From assembly GCF_963576615.1 (NCBI RefSeq), contig NC_088717.1, forward strand, positions 59,508,749 to 59,572,748: DNA of 64,000 nucleotides. Direction: 5' to 3'. The position numbers and the translations under genes were made by a program. This DNA comes from Watersipora subatra (Eukaryota > Bryozoa > Gymnolaemata > Cheilostomatida > Watersiporidae). Positions 1 through 11,900 of this stretch are shown piece by piece. A model generated the notes under the pieces. That model was not told the origin of the DNA. It made no database searches and saw nothing but the letters and a program-made list of their open reading frames with translations. Within the stretch, counting starts at the first letter, position 1, and every line of letters starts with the position of its first letter.

Positions 1-3000
1 TATGCATTGCTCGTAGACATGAACACTGGATACAAGCAGCTGATAAAGACTATGCATCACTCGCAGACATGAACACTGGATCCAAGCAGCTGATGAAGAC
101 TATGTATCACTAGTAGACATAAACACTGGATCCAAGCAGTTGATGAAGACTATGTGTCACTCTTAGACATGAACACTGGATACAAGCAGCTGATGAAGAC
201 TATGCATCACTCGTAAACATGAACACTGAATCCAAGCAGCTGATGTAGACTATGTGTCACTCGTAGACATGAACACTGGATCCAAGCAGCTGATGAAGAC
301 TGTGCGTCACTCTTAGACATGAACACTGGATACAAGCAGCTGATGAAGACTATGCGTCACTCGTAGACATGAACACTGGATACAAGTAGCTGATGAAGAC
401 TATGCGTCACTCGTAGACATGAACACTGGATCCAAGCAGCTGATGAAGACTATGCATCACGCGTAGACATGGACACCTGATCCAACCAGCTGATGAAGAC
501 TATGCATCACTCATAGACATGAACACTGGATCCAAGCCGCTGATGAAGACTATGGATCACTAATAGACATGAACACTGGATACAAGCAGCTGATAAAAAC
601 TATGCGTCACTCGTAAACATGAACACTGGATCCAAGCAGTTGATAAAGACTATGCGTCACTCGTAGACATGAACACTGGATACAAGCAGCTGATGACGAC
701 AATGTGTCACTCTTAGACATGAACACTGGATACAAGCAGCTGATGAAGACTATGCATCACTCGTAGACATGGACACTGGATCCAACCAGCTGATGAAGAC
801 TATGCATCACTCATAGACATGAACACTGGATCCAAGCCGCTGATGAAGACTATGGATCACTAATAGACATGAACACTGGATACAAGCAGCTGATAAAGAC
901 TATGCATCACTCTTAGACATGAACCCTGGATACAAGCAGCTGATGAAGACTATGCATCACTCGTAAACATGAACACTGGATCCAAGCAGTTGATAAAGAC
1001 TATGCGTCACTCGTAGACATGAACACTGGATACAAGCAGCTGATGACGACAATGTGTCACTCATAGACATGAACACTGGATCCAAGCAGCTGATGAAGAC
1101 TATGCATCACTAGTAGACATGAACACTGGATACAAGCAGCTGATAATGACTATGCATCACTCGTAGACATAAACACTGGATCCAAGCAGTTGATGAAGAC
1201 TATGTGTCACTCTTAGACATGAACACTGGATACAAGCAGCTGATGAAGACTATGCGTCACTCTTAGACATGAACACTGGATACAAGCAGCTGATGAAGAC
1301 TATGCATCACTCGTAAACATGAACACTGAATCCAAGCGGCTGATGTAGACTATGTGTCACTCGTAGACATGAACACTGGATCCAAGCAGCTAATGAAGAC
1401 TATGCATTGCTCGTAGACATGAACACTGGATACAAGCAGCTGATAAAGACTATGCATCACTCGCAGACATGAACACTGGATCCAAGCAGCTGATGAAGAC
1501 TATGTATCACTAGTAGACATAAACACTGGATCCAAGCAGTTGATGAAGACTATGTGTCACTCTTAGACATGAACACTGGATACAAGCAGCTGATGAAGAC
1601 TATGCATCACTCGTAAACATGAACACTGAATCCAAGCAGCTGATGTAGACTATGTGTCACTCGTAGACATGAACACTGGATCCAAGCAGCTGATGAAGAC
1701 TGTGCGTCACTCTTAGACATGAACACTGGATACAAGCAGCTGATGAAGACTATGCGTCACTCTTAGACATGAACACTGGATACAAGCAGCTGATGAAGAC
1801 TATGCATCACTCGTAAACATGAACACTGGATCCAAGCAGCTGATGAAGACAATGCGTCACTCATAGACATGAACACTGGATCCAAGCAGCTGATGAAGAC
1901 TATGCATCACTCGTAGACATGAACACTGGATCCAAGGAACTGATGCAGACTATATGTCACCCGTAGACATGAACACTGGATCCAAGCATCTGATGAAGAC
2001 AATGTGTCACTCTTAGACATGAACACTGGATCCAAGCAGCTGATGCAGACTATGTATCACCCGTAGACATGAACACTGGATACAAGCAGCTGATGCAGAC
2101 TATGCATCACTCATAGACATGAACACTGGATTCAAGCAACTGATGCAGACTATATGTCACCCGTAGACATGAACACTGGATCCAAGCATCTGATGAAGAC
2201 AATGTGTCACTCTTAGACATGAACACTGGATCCAAGCAGCTGATGAGAACTATGCGTCACTAGTAGACATGAACACTGGATCCAAGCATCTGATGAAGAC
2301 AATGTGTCACTCTTAGACATGAACACAGGATTCAAGCAGCTGATGAAGACTATGCGTCACTCGTAGACATGAACACTGGATTCAAGCAGCTGATGAAGAC
2401 TATGCATCACTCGTAGACATGAACACTGGATCCAAGCAACTGATGCAGACTATATGTCACCCGTAGACATGAACACTGGATCCAAGCAGCTGATGCAGAC
2501 TATATGTCACCCGTAGACATGAACACTGGATCCAAGCATCTGATGAAAACAATGTGTCACTCTTAGACATGAACACTGGATCCAAGCAGCTGATGCAGAC
2601 TATGTGTTACCCGCAGACATGAACACTGGATACAAGCATCTGATGAAGACAATGTGTCATTCTTAGACATGAACACTGGATCCAAGCAGCTGATGAGAAC
2701 TATGCATCACTAGTAGACATGAACACTGGATCCAAGCATCTGATGAAGACAATGTGTCACTCTTAGACATGAACACTGGATTCAAGCAGCTGATGAAGAC
2801 TATGCCTCACTCGTAGACATGAACACTGGATTCAAGCAGCTGATGAAGACTATGCATCACTCATAGACATGAACACTGGATCCAAGCAGCTGATGAAGAC
2901 TATGCGTCACTCGTAGACATGAACACTGGATACAAGCAGCTGATGAAAACTATGCATCACTCTTAGACATGAACACTGGATACAAGCAGCTGATGAAGAC

Positions 3001-3976
3001 TATGCATCACTCGTAGACATGAACACTGGATCCAAGCAGCTGATAAAGACTATGCATCACTCATAGACATGAACACTGGATACAAGCAGCTGATAAAGAC
3101 TATACATCACTCATAGACATGAACACTGGATCCAAGCAGCTGATGAAGACTATGCGTCACTCGTAGACATGAACACTGGATACAAGCAGCTGATGAAAAC
3201 TATGCATCACTAGTAGACATGAACACTGGATACAAGCAGCTGATGAAAACTATGCATCACTAGTAGACATGAACACTGGATACAAGCAGCTGATGAAGAC
3301 TATGCATCACTCGTAGACATGAACACTGGATCCAAGCAGCTGATAAAGACTATGCATCACTCATAGACATGAACACTGGATACAAGCAGCTGATAAAGAC
3401 TATACGTCACTCATAGACATGAACACTGGATACAAGCAGCTGATGAAAACTATGCATCACTAGTAGACATGAACACTGGATACAAGCAGCTGATAAAGAC
3501 TATACGTCACTCATAGACATGAACACTGGATACAAGCAGCTGATGAAAATTATGCATCACTAGTAGACATGAACACTGGATACAAGCAGCTGATGAAGAC
3601 TATGCATCACTCGTAGACATGAACACTGGATCCAAGCAGCTGATAAAGACTATGCATCACTCATAGACATGAACACTGGATACAAGCAGCTGATAAAGAC
3701 TATACATCACTCATAGACATGAACACTGGATACAAGCAGCTGATGAAAACTATGCATCACTAGTAGACATGAACGCTGGATACAAGCAGCTGATGAAGAC
3801 TATGCATCACTCGTAGACATGAACACTGGATCCAAGCAGCTGATAAAGACTATGCATCACTCATAGACATAAACACTGGATACAAGCAGCTGATAAAGAC
3901 TATACGTCACTCATAGACATGAACAATGGATCCAAGCAGCTGATGAAGACTATGCATCACTCATAGACATGAACAC
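1..3976. repeat. 50-bp satellite array, about 80 copies
   Basis: The unit is exactly 50 bp, for example tgatgaagactatgcatcac followed by tcgtagacatgaacactgga and tccaagcagc, and it repeats with few indels to 3976. Variation is concentrated at a few positions (tatgcatcac, tatgcgtcac, tatgtgtcac; tccaagc, tacaagc). Larger units are visible: roughly 1-360 recurs at 1401-1760, and a block with the rare variants tccaagccgc and tatggatcac occurs near 491 and again near 791. The array runs off the left edge and joins a Copia pol remnant without spacer on the right. Read from TGG, one monomer gives WIQAADEDYASLVDMNT, which matches the region just before Copia reverse transcriptase, so the satellite appears to be derived from it. 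No gene is encoded, because 50 is not a multiple of three. Confidence 0.97.
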
Positions 3977-5226
3977 AAGAGATCAAGTTTCGTTACTTTC
4001 GATAGACAACTGATTATCAACAAATGGGAGTTAACATTCAAGGGTGATGCTGAGAGCTCTACTAACTGCTCTAAGGTTAGCTTGGTAGCCTGTGATTTCT
4101 CTCAACAACCAAGGATGGATTTCAATGAACCATTCCCTCCAGTGGTGCATAGGATGTCACAACCTTATACAGTTTTAGTAGAAATGGTATTACACATCAA
4201 ATGAACGTTATGTCAACATTTCTAAATGGTGAGCTAGCAGAAGTCACATACATGACAGCTTGAAGGATTTGTCTCTTAGATCTGAAAACTTTGTCTTAAT
4301 CCTTAGAAAAACATCTAAGTTTACAGACGGTCTCTGAGGTGCAGGAACAAAGCGATCAACAAATTTTTTAAATGACGAGGCTTTGTTAGGTCTGATCAAT
4401 GTGTACTGATAGTGACCACTAAATTCGATTGTCTATCTATGTAGATTGACATTACTACACTCAGTGATAGCCAGAAGTGCATGAATGAGTGTAAATCATC
4501 TCTCAGTCGAAAGTTCAAAATAAATGATCTTGGTTCCAATCAATATGTTCTAGGTATACCTGTTGCAGTCAGGGATGAACCTTTGAAAATGCACCAACCA
4601 TACTGCATCTCTTATATGATTATGAAGTACAAGATGGAGAACTGTACTCCGGTCAGATGTAGGCAACAGATTTCCAGGCAACATTGTAGCGCTCATTGCT
4701 GATGGTGACAGTACATCAGTTGATAAGTTACATCGTCAGTCACTTACTAGTAGTCCACTTTACTTAGCTATGGCAGCCGATCCTGACAGAAACTACCTGG
4801 GAGGAGTTGTCAGTCAATACTCATACTTCCACTCATACTCATCTAAGTACTGCGAAATAATACCACGCTACTCAAAAGGTATACCAGAGCTGGGTGTGAG
4901 TTGCTTGAAATCGAACATTTATCACATTTGCGACTGCAGAGGCAGAGTGAGTGGCAGCATTTAAACTGACTCGAGAGGCTGTCTGGTTAATCCAGCTAGG
5001 GAAAGACCTAACACAGTGAAACTTTACACCACTAACACTGCACATAAATAATCAGTCAGCTATATACATAGCGAACAACACTGTTTTAACAATGTTAAGT
5101 GAGAATATGGATGTGAGATATTATTTTATAGATGAGGAAGTTCAGAGCAAACACATCAAAACTATGTACTGGACAACTCGTGATTTGATTGCTGACATTG
5201 TTGCAAAACCGATCAAGATTTATTGA
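3977..5226 (+). pseudogene. Copia (Ty1) retrotransposon pol remnant: RT and RNase H
   Basis: Broken reading frames on the plus strand follow the order of a Ty1/copia polymerase. Near 4015-4060 is LIINKWELTFKGDAE (the pre-RT KWVFK block), then LVACDFSQ (4080-4105) in place of the usual ARLVARGFSQ, FLNGELAEVTYM (about 4220-4255), KFKINDLGSNQYVLGI (4510-4560), a fragment like YLxxxVSxYSYFHSY (4793-4845), and near the end RYYFIDEEVQ (about 5118-5150), KHIKTMYWTTRDLIADIV (5150-5203). Many stops and frameshifts show that it is dead. Integrase, gag and LTRs are not seen; upstream the sequence turns straight into the 50-bp satellite. The family is known to encode an RT/RNase H; no activity is expected here. 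Confidence 0.85.
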
Positions 5227-5831
5227 ACTGGTATAGGTGTTGGCGTAAGTTAGCCTTGTGAGCTGTCTAGGTAAGATCTAGGCTATGATAGGCTATAGTG
5301 ATTACATACATTTGTGTGATGGTTTTACACATATTGCGGTACACTCTTTATTTGTTCTTTTATGACAACCCTGCAACCACGAGAGTGTTTTGAAATAATA
5401 CGGTTTACGGTGCATGTACTTTGGATTCTTTGCCTTTCGCTATTTCATATTGTGAGTTATGCCCTCTATGGTAAGATAAAGTAACTTCAAACAAGTCAAC
5501 CATTTTCCCCATAAACGTTGTTCCTCCAGGAGACAGCATGTCAATAAAATCGCCCATCACATAATTTTAAAATCTCAACAAAGAAACTGTTACAAGTGTA
5601 AGTTGTAAGAAGAGGGCATACATGCAGTACATAATCTGTAGCTCCAGTAGCTCACCTAATAATACTACTATACGCCATGTATGTGCCTACAGTATCTTAT
5701 CTGTATAATGCATTAGATACACAAATGGCTATTATATCAAACAAAAACCCCTTATATAGGCATATACACACAACCTGCTCTACTACACTGAATATTCACA
5801 CAAAAAGGAGCTTCCTTTAGCTAATCCATAC
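5227..5831. other. Non-coding stretch, probable MIPEP intron 4
   Basis: No exon is recognised. The minus strand has an open frame at about 5390-5560 reading MGDFIDMLSPGGTTFMGKM and onward for about 45 codons, but it has no usable splice acceptor in frame with MIPEP exon 4 and I cannot identify it. A repeat-derived fragment is the likeliest explanation. Confidence 0.4.
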
Positions 5832-5988
5832 CTTACTAGCATCCAAATGAATCCCACATTGCTCAAAATCATTAAGAAAAAGCCTGGCCACTCTGTTGTC
5901 AGTATCATCGTATGCTTCACAACTCAAATTATCTCCCTCCTTCACCACAGCCCGTAAGCTCTCATAGAGTGGCACATTTGTGTTCATC
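5832..5988 (-). CDS. MIPEP: MIPEP exon 4
   Basis: Acceptor CTTTTGCAG before 5988, donor GTATGG after 5832. The first base completes the Gln codon begun in exon 3. It encodes NTNVPLYESL and ends LNDFEQCGIHLDASK, in phase 0. No following exon is recognised between here and the left edge. Confidence 0.93.
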
Positions 5989-8900
5989 CTGCAAAAGTTG
6001 GCAACTCTATGATAATGACTATGGCAGTGTTTATAAAAATGTGTGTAGTGTATTGAATTATAACTAATAGATGACAGGGATTTTGTACACTGCTTATAAG
6101 CGTGATAAGGTTGGTTTAACTGGAAAAATTTTGACTTATCGTCTGCGAAGAGTTCCCTTAGAGGTGTGTGTTATTGTATGATGGAGGCTCTGGGGCCCTG
6201 GCCCCAGAGCTTCCATCATACAATGAATAAGAATAAAAATAATACAAGTGAAATAAAAATAAGACATGGCATCACTTGAGATAAATAAATATTGATACGA
6301 TAAATATTGCTATAGTAAAAGTTGTAGCAGTGAAAGCTCAAAGGATCCGCAATTCTCAGATGTAAGGACATCTTTTTCTGTAGGTAATCCGCTCAGTTCA
6401 CTAGGAATATCAGTCCGTAAACGTCTCATTGTAATTACCACTCTGTTGTATCTTATTTTGTGTTTCAATATCATTCAGTGTGACCTTGTCCGAGCCTTGC
6501 AACTGTTAACAAAAAGAGCTTTGCAAGGAACTATGACAGGAAGCCCTGAAGCAGTCAATGAGTTCCTACAACTACTCTCTGACAAACTAAAGCCAATGGC
6601 TGTCCAAGACTAACAAGATGAGGATAATAAAGGAGAAGTTGATAGGGAACAGGTCTGAGGTGAACCCGTGGGATGTCTCCTACTGCACCGCTATAGCCAG
6701 GCAGTATAGGTAACTCTCAGCTATAGTTGGGAACAGGTCTGTAGTGAACCCGTGGGACGTCTCCTACTGCACCGCTATAGCCAGGCAGTATAGGTAACTC
6801 TCAGCTATAGTTGGAGAACGGGTCTGTAGTGAACCCGTGGGACGTCTCCTACTGCACCGCTATAGCCAGGCAGTATAGGTAACTCTCAGCTATAGTTGGG
6901 AACAGGTCTGTAGTGAACCCGTGGGACGTCTCCTACTGCACTGCTATAGCCAGGCAGTATAGGTAACTCTCAGCTATAGTTGGGGAACAGGTCTGTAGTG
7001 AACCCGTGGAACGTCTCCTACTGCACCGCTATAGCCAGGCAGTATAGGTAACTCTCAGCTATAGTTGGGAACAGGTCTGTAGTGAACCCGTGGGACGTCT
7101 CCTACTGCACTGCTATAGCCAGGCAGTATAGGTAACTCTCAGCTATAGTTGGGGAACAGGTCTGTAGTGAACCCGTGGGACGTCTCCTACTGCACCGTTA
7201 TAGCCAGGCAGTATAGGTAACTCTCAGCAATAGTAGATAAATTTTTGTTTTTATCACCAGATGTGAAAGCTCTATTTTACCACTCCTCACACAGAGCTGT
7301 CTCTGGTGATCTTTGTGCCAACTGTTTAGCCTGACTTGACTGATTTTATCTCATGTGGTCTGCTTGTTTGTGAATTGGCCTGCCCTCACTCTTTCCCTCT
7401 CTCACTCTCCCCCTCTCACTCTCTCCCCTCTCTCACTCTCCCTCCTCTCTCACTCTCCCCCTCTTCCCCTCCCCCCTCTTTCTCCCTCCCCCTCTCTCTC
7501 CCTCCCCCTTCTTCCCTCCCCCTCTCTCTCCCCTCTGCAATTCTTGTTCAATATTCTTGCTTTCTTCAAAACTATCCAATCAGATCATTTCTCATAACAT
7601 ATCTCTCTCTGTTTGTACCATTTGAATTATCATAATTTAGAGATAATCTTCCATCATACAATGTATGTAGCCCATATACAATGAATGTAGCCCATATACC
7701 CATCGATGTAGCCCAGGCTACATCGATGTTTGAGGTTATAGCTGTTGCGAGTAGTCACAGCAGTTATGATAAGGTTATGAAGTTAGGATTAGGTAGTGAA
7801 GCTAGTATATAAGTGCGAGGAAAGGGAGATACATCCTTCTTTCAGACTCATCCATGTAAGTAACTTCTCTTCATACAACAAGTATAGCATATAGCAGTGA
7901 GTTCCCTAAGGTCAAACTAACATATGGTTAAATGGTTACCTACTATACAGACACGAACAAGAGAAAATACACATAGATCAGGGTTGGCAAAAATATTGAT
8001 ATTTAAAAAAATATCATATCACTGATATATATCATTATATTTATTGATAATTTTGAAACAAATGACATTTTTGAAAAAAATTTGAAGCTAGGTTGAACTT
8101 GTATGATGTTTACATTGTGATTGATGTATTTTATAGGTTGTATGGGACCAGTCAGCAATGTTTAATACCAAAAACTTGATTTATTGTAGGCCTAGTAAAA
8201 TCATAATATAAAAATGTTCGTCAAACATTAGATTGGAAATCATGACATGAATTCAAAGTGCAAACAAAATAGTACTAATAGTAAATACACACTATGATAG
8301 TCCAAGCATGTTCTAATGTCCTACTGTTGTCTAGTTTAGGTATTTGTAAACAAACACCAGCTTGCCAGCTTTCACCACACCGAGACGATTTCTCAACATG
8401 GTCCACATGGAACCAGTCCACATGATGAAAACACACGCGCAAAACTGGCAGTCAGAGTTATATCATCATATTTATAGATTTTATACTGAGCTAGAATCCT
8501 TTGAAGCTATTCATTGAAAGATTTTTACAGAAAACGATGAGATGAGTTATTCTGTCATCTCACTGATCTCAGTGAATCAGTGTAATGTGTTTACAATTCT
8601 GTTTCTGGGTGTCAGATTGTTCAATTCAAAATCATGGATTATGAAGTTCAAAGGTTTTTCAGCAGGCTGGTCTTCCAATAAGGCAATAAAATATAATCGT
8701 TTAACATGAGATGAGATAATCAGGTTAGGGAGATAGTACTGAGATGAAGGAATACAATTTAGATCTGAAAAAATCTTCTCCACTCAAACACTAATTAATT
8801 GGTTTAGCCAATGTGACCGCCTAGGTCTGGCTGTCTTTGTTTGTCTGTGTTGGGTAAGCCTAATATGCCCCTATGCAAGTATTTGATGATTTTAGGTGTT

Positions 8901-11900
8901 ATTTAGCATTTTTAGACTGTTAGCAATAGTTGTAAGGTGAGAATGGAATGATAAATTTGATATTTTTGAAAAATATCAATTTTTTGCTCAAAAATATCAT
9001 ATCTATCGGCGATATATATATCGATGATATAATTATATCAAAGCAATATATATCAACCTAACCCTGACATAGATAGTGAGGAATGATGATGCAATGACTA
9101 ATGTGGACTACCATCGACCACGGTCACTCACTGTTGTACGATAATTCCAACTGCCATACACGCATCCTCTGCTGCCTTTCTATAACTCGCCTCCGGGTGA
9201 CCTACTCTTACAAAGTCAGCCATGTCTGCTACCCGACATAACTCATCGGAGAGGTCATCAAACACCTGCAGATGAGACGACCGATGAAGTTTGTAAATGA
9301 CTACGGTACTGGAGAAGGTCTCAGACAACATGGTACATAGCAGAGAGCACTAGCCCACAGAGCACAAGTCTGTCCACTCAAACTGCCAATTAACATACAT
9401 AGCGCCTTCAAATTATAAGATCTTTAATATTTTAATGGTTATAGACATTGATAACTAGACATAGATAACTAGATGCTTGCTTTATAACAAACATGTTCGA
9501 TATAAGACAAAAAGGTTTTACTGCATTGATTCGCGGGTTATTGATAGAGTACTTACTAGGTCAATCATCTATCGGTGAAAATTGTTGAAACCGATTAGCT
9601 GGGGATAACGTTAAGTTTATAGACACGTTAAGTTTATATATACATTAAGTTTATAAACACGTTAAGTTTATAGATACGTTAAGTTTATAGACACGTTAAG
9701 TTTATATATACGTTAAGTTTATAGACACGTTAAGTTTATAGATACGTTAAGTTTATAGATACGTTAAGTTTATAGATACGTTAAGTTTATATATACGTTA
9801 AGTTTATAGATACGTTAAGTTTATATATACGTTAAGTTTATAGACACGTTAAGTTTATAGATACGTTAAGTTTATAGACACGTTAAGTTTATATATACGT
9901 TAAGTTTATAGACACGTTAAGTTTATAGATACGTTAAGTTTATAGATACGTTAAGTTTATATATACGTTAAGTTTATAGATACGTTAAGTTTATATATAC
10001 GTTAAGTTTATAGATACGATAAGTTTATAGATACGTTAAGTTTATAGATACGTTAAGTTTATAGATACGTTAAGTTTATATATACGTTAAGTTTATATAT
10101 ACGTTAAGTTTATATATACGTTAAGTTTATAGAAACGTGTAGGGCCAAAAGAATAATTATTACATACCCCATTTTATGATTGAATGTTTGTGGTGAACTT
10201 TGTAACAAGAACCCCTCTAGAGAAATTCTTAAGGACTCTGAATGCAGCGTGAATAGTGCTGAGCAAAAATGAGACCTATTCCAGAAATATGACCGACTAG
10301 AATTAACATGAAGATGGAAAAGTGGTCCACAATAAGCTGAAAGGCGCACGTATATTTACACTGATAAACAGAGTCAAACATAAGGCCATTACACAAGGTC
10401 ATTACAGACACAGCAATCTACTTGATGTTTCTTCCATAGTGAGGACAAGATGCTTGGTGCTGGTGGCTGCTATATATGGGAATATAGTGGAACCTCGGTT
10501 TTCGAACGACTCGCAGTTCAAACAAATCAGAGTCTAAACAAAAAATTCGAGAAATTTTTGCGTTGTAGTTCAAACAAAAATCGGAGTTCGAACGCTGGTA
10601 CGACGCGTGAGTGCGTACGTGAGGGTGGGATGCTGAGCGGCGTACGGGTGTAGATCGCTATTAAACAAATGTGTAGCAAATTGGCCAATTTGCCAAATGT
10701 TACAGAATTTCGTCGAACTTCACCACCCCGATAAAGCTACAGCCACCAGAGTCATCAATGACTTTAACGACACTATCATGAACCACTTCCAAAAAGTGCT
10801 AAAAAGAAGGCAGAAGCAAGTGTCATTGGATAGATATTTTAAGAGAAAAGAACATCCTGTAGCCGAGTAAAAAATCCTATTCACAATTCTTTTCGTTATC
10901 CTTTTTTTTTATTTTTACACGTTCATGTTAGCGTAATCTTTCGTATGGAAGATTACGACAACACGAACGTACGATTAGCCTGGGTTACATTTATGTTTAT
11001 GTTATTTGTGTCTTTGCCATTTTGCTTAACATTTTCTGAGATATACATTGCTTTTTATGTGTTGGTCAGCATTTTAATGTGCAATTTCATGCATAAAATA
11101 ATGTATAAAATACTAAAAAGGTAAACATTCAGGGTGTTGGGACGGATTAAAACTTATATATATTAATTCTAATGGGAAAACCTGTTTCGGATCTCAAGCA
11201 ACTCGGTTTTCGACCAACCTTTTGGAACGGATTGTGTTCGAGAACCGAGGTTCCACTGTATATTAATTCGTTCCAGTTTTGGTTTCGAAAGGCAAAATGC
11301 CATATAGAGCGGTATAAAAACCCCTAGTAATTATCTAATGCAAACACCTCTGGTAAAAAACGCCAAAATTTTATATACTTAATGTATATATTAAAAATTA
11401 GTAACAAAATAGTATATTAATCTTAGTAACTATAGTTACCTGCAGTAACTTTAGTGTATTTAGTGATTATGGCCTGCTTATGTTTATGGTTATGATTCTT
11501 ACTTCTTCCTTTAAAGGTTGACTTGCAACAAAATTTACATTAGAGTTATTTAGGATCGAAAGATTCACCATGTCTTACTCTGTTGTGTTGTAGGTGCAAA
11601 ATACGTGGAAATGTGATTACAAGCTCTTAAAACATAAAAAACGAACATTTAATCGCAGCTATCACTAAAACGCTGTAGATTGGAATCCCTTCCCAAAACG
11701 GCTCAAATAGGACGTAGTTGAACAGAATGGCTTCTGCTTACACTTTCATGCAACCTCATTCGTTGAAATATTCTCACAAATATACTTCACGCATTCAATT
11801 GTCCTTACACGTCTGTTTTATCGTCATTGTAATGCTGTCACTTTGAGCACTGATATCTCAAAACCTACCATAAAAATTTGTTCAACTTTTTAACTTCAAC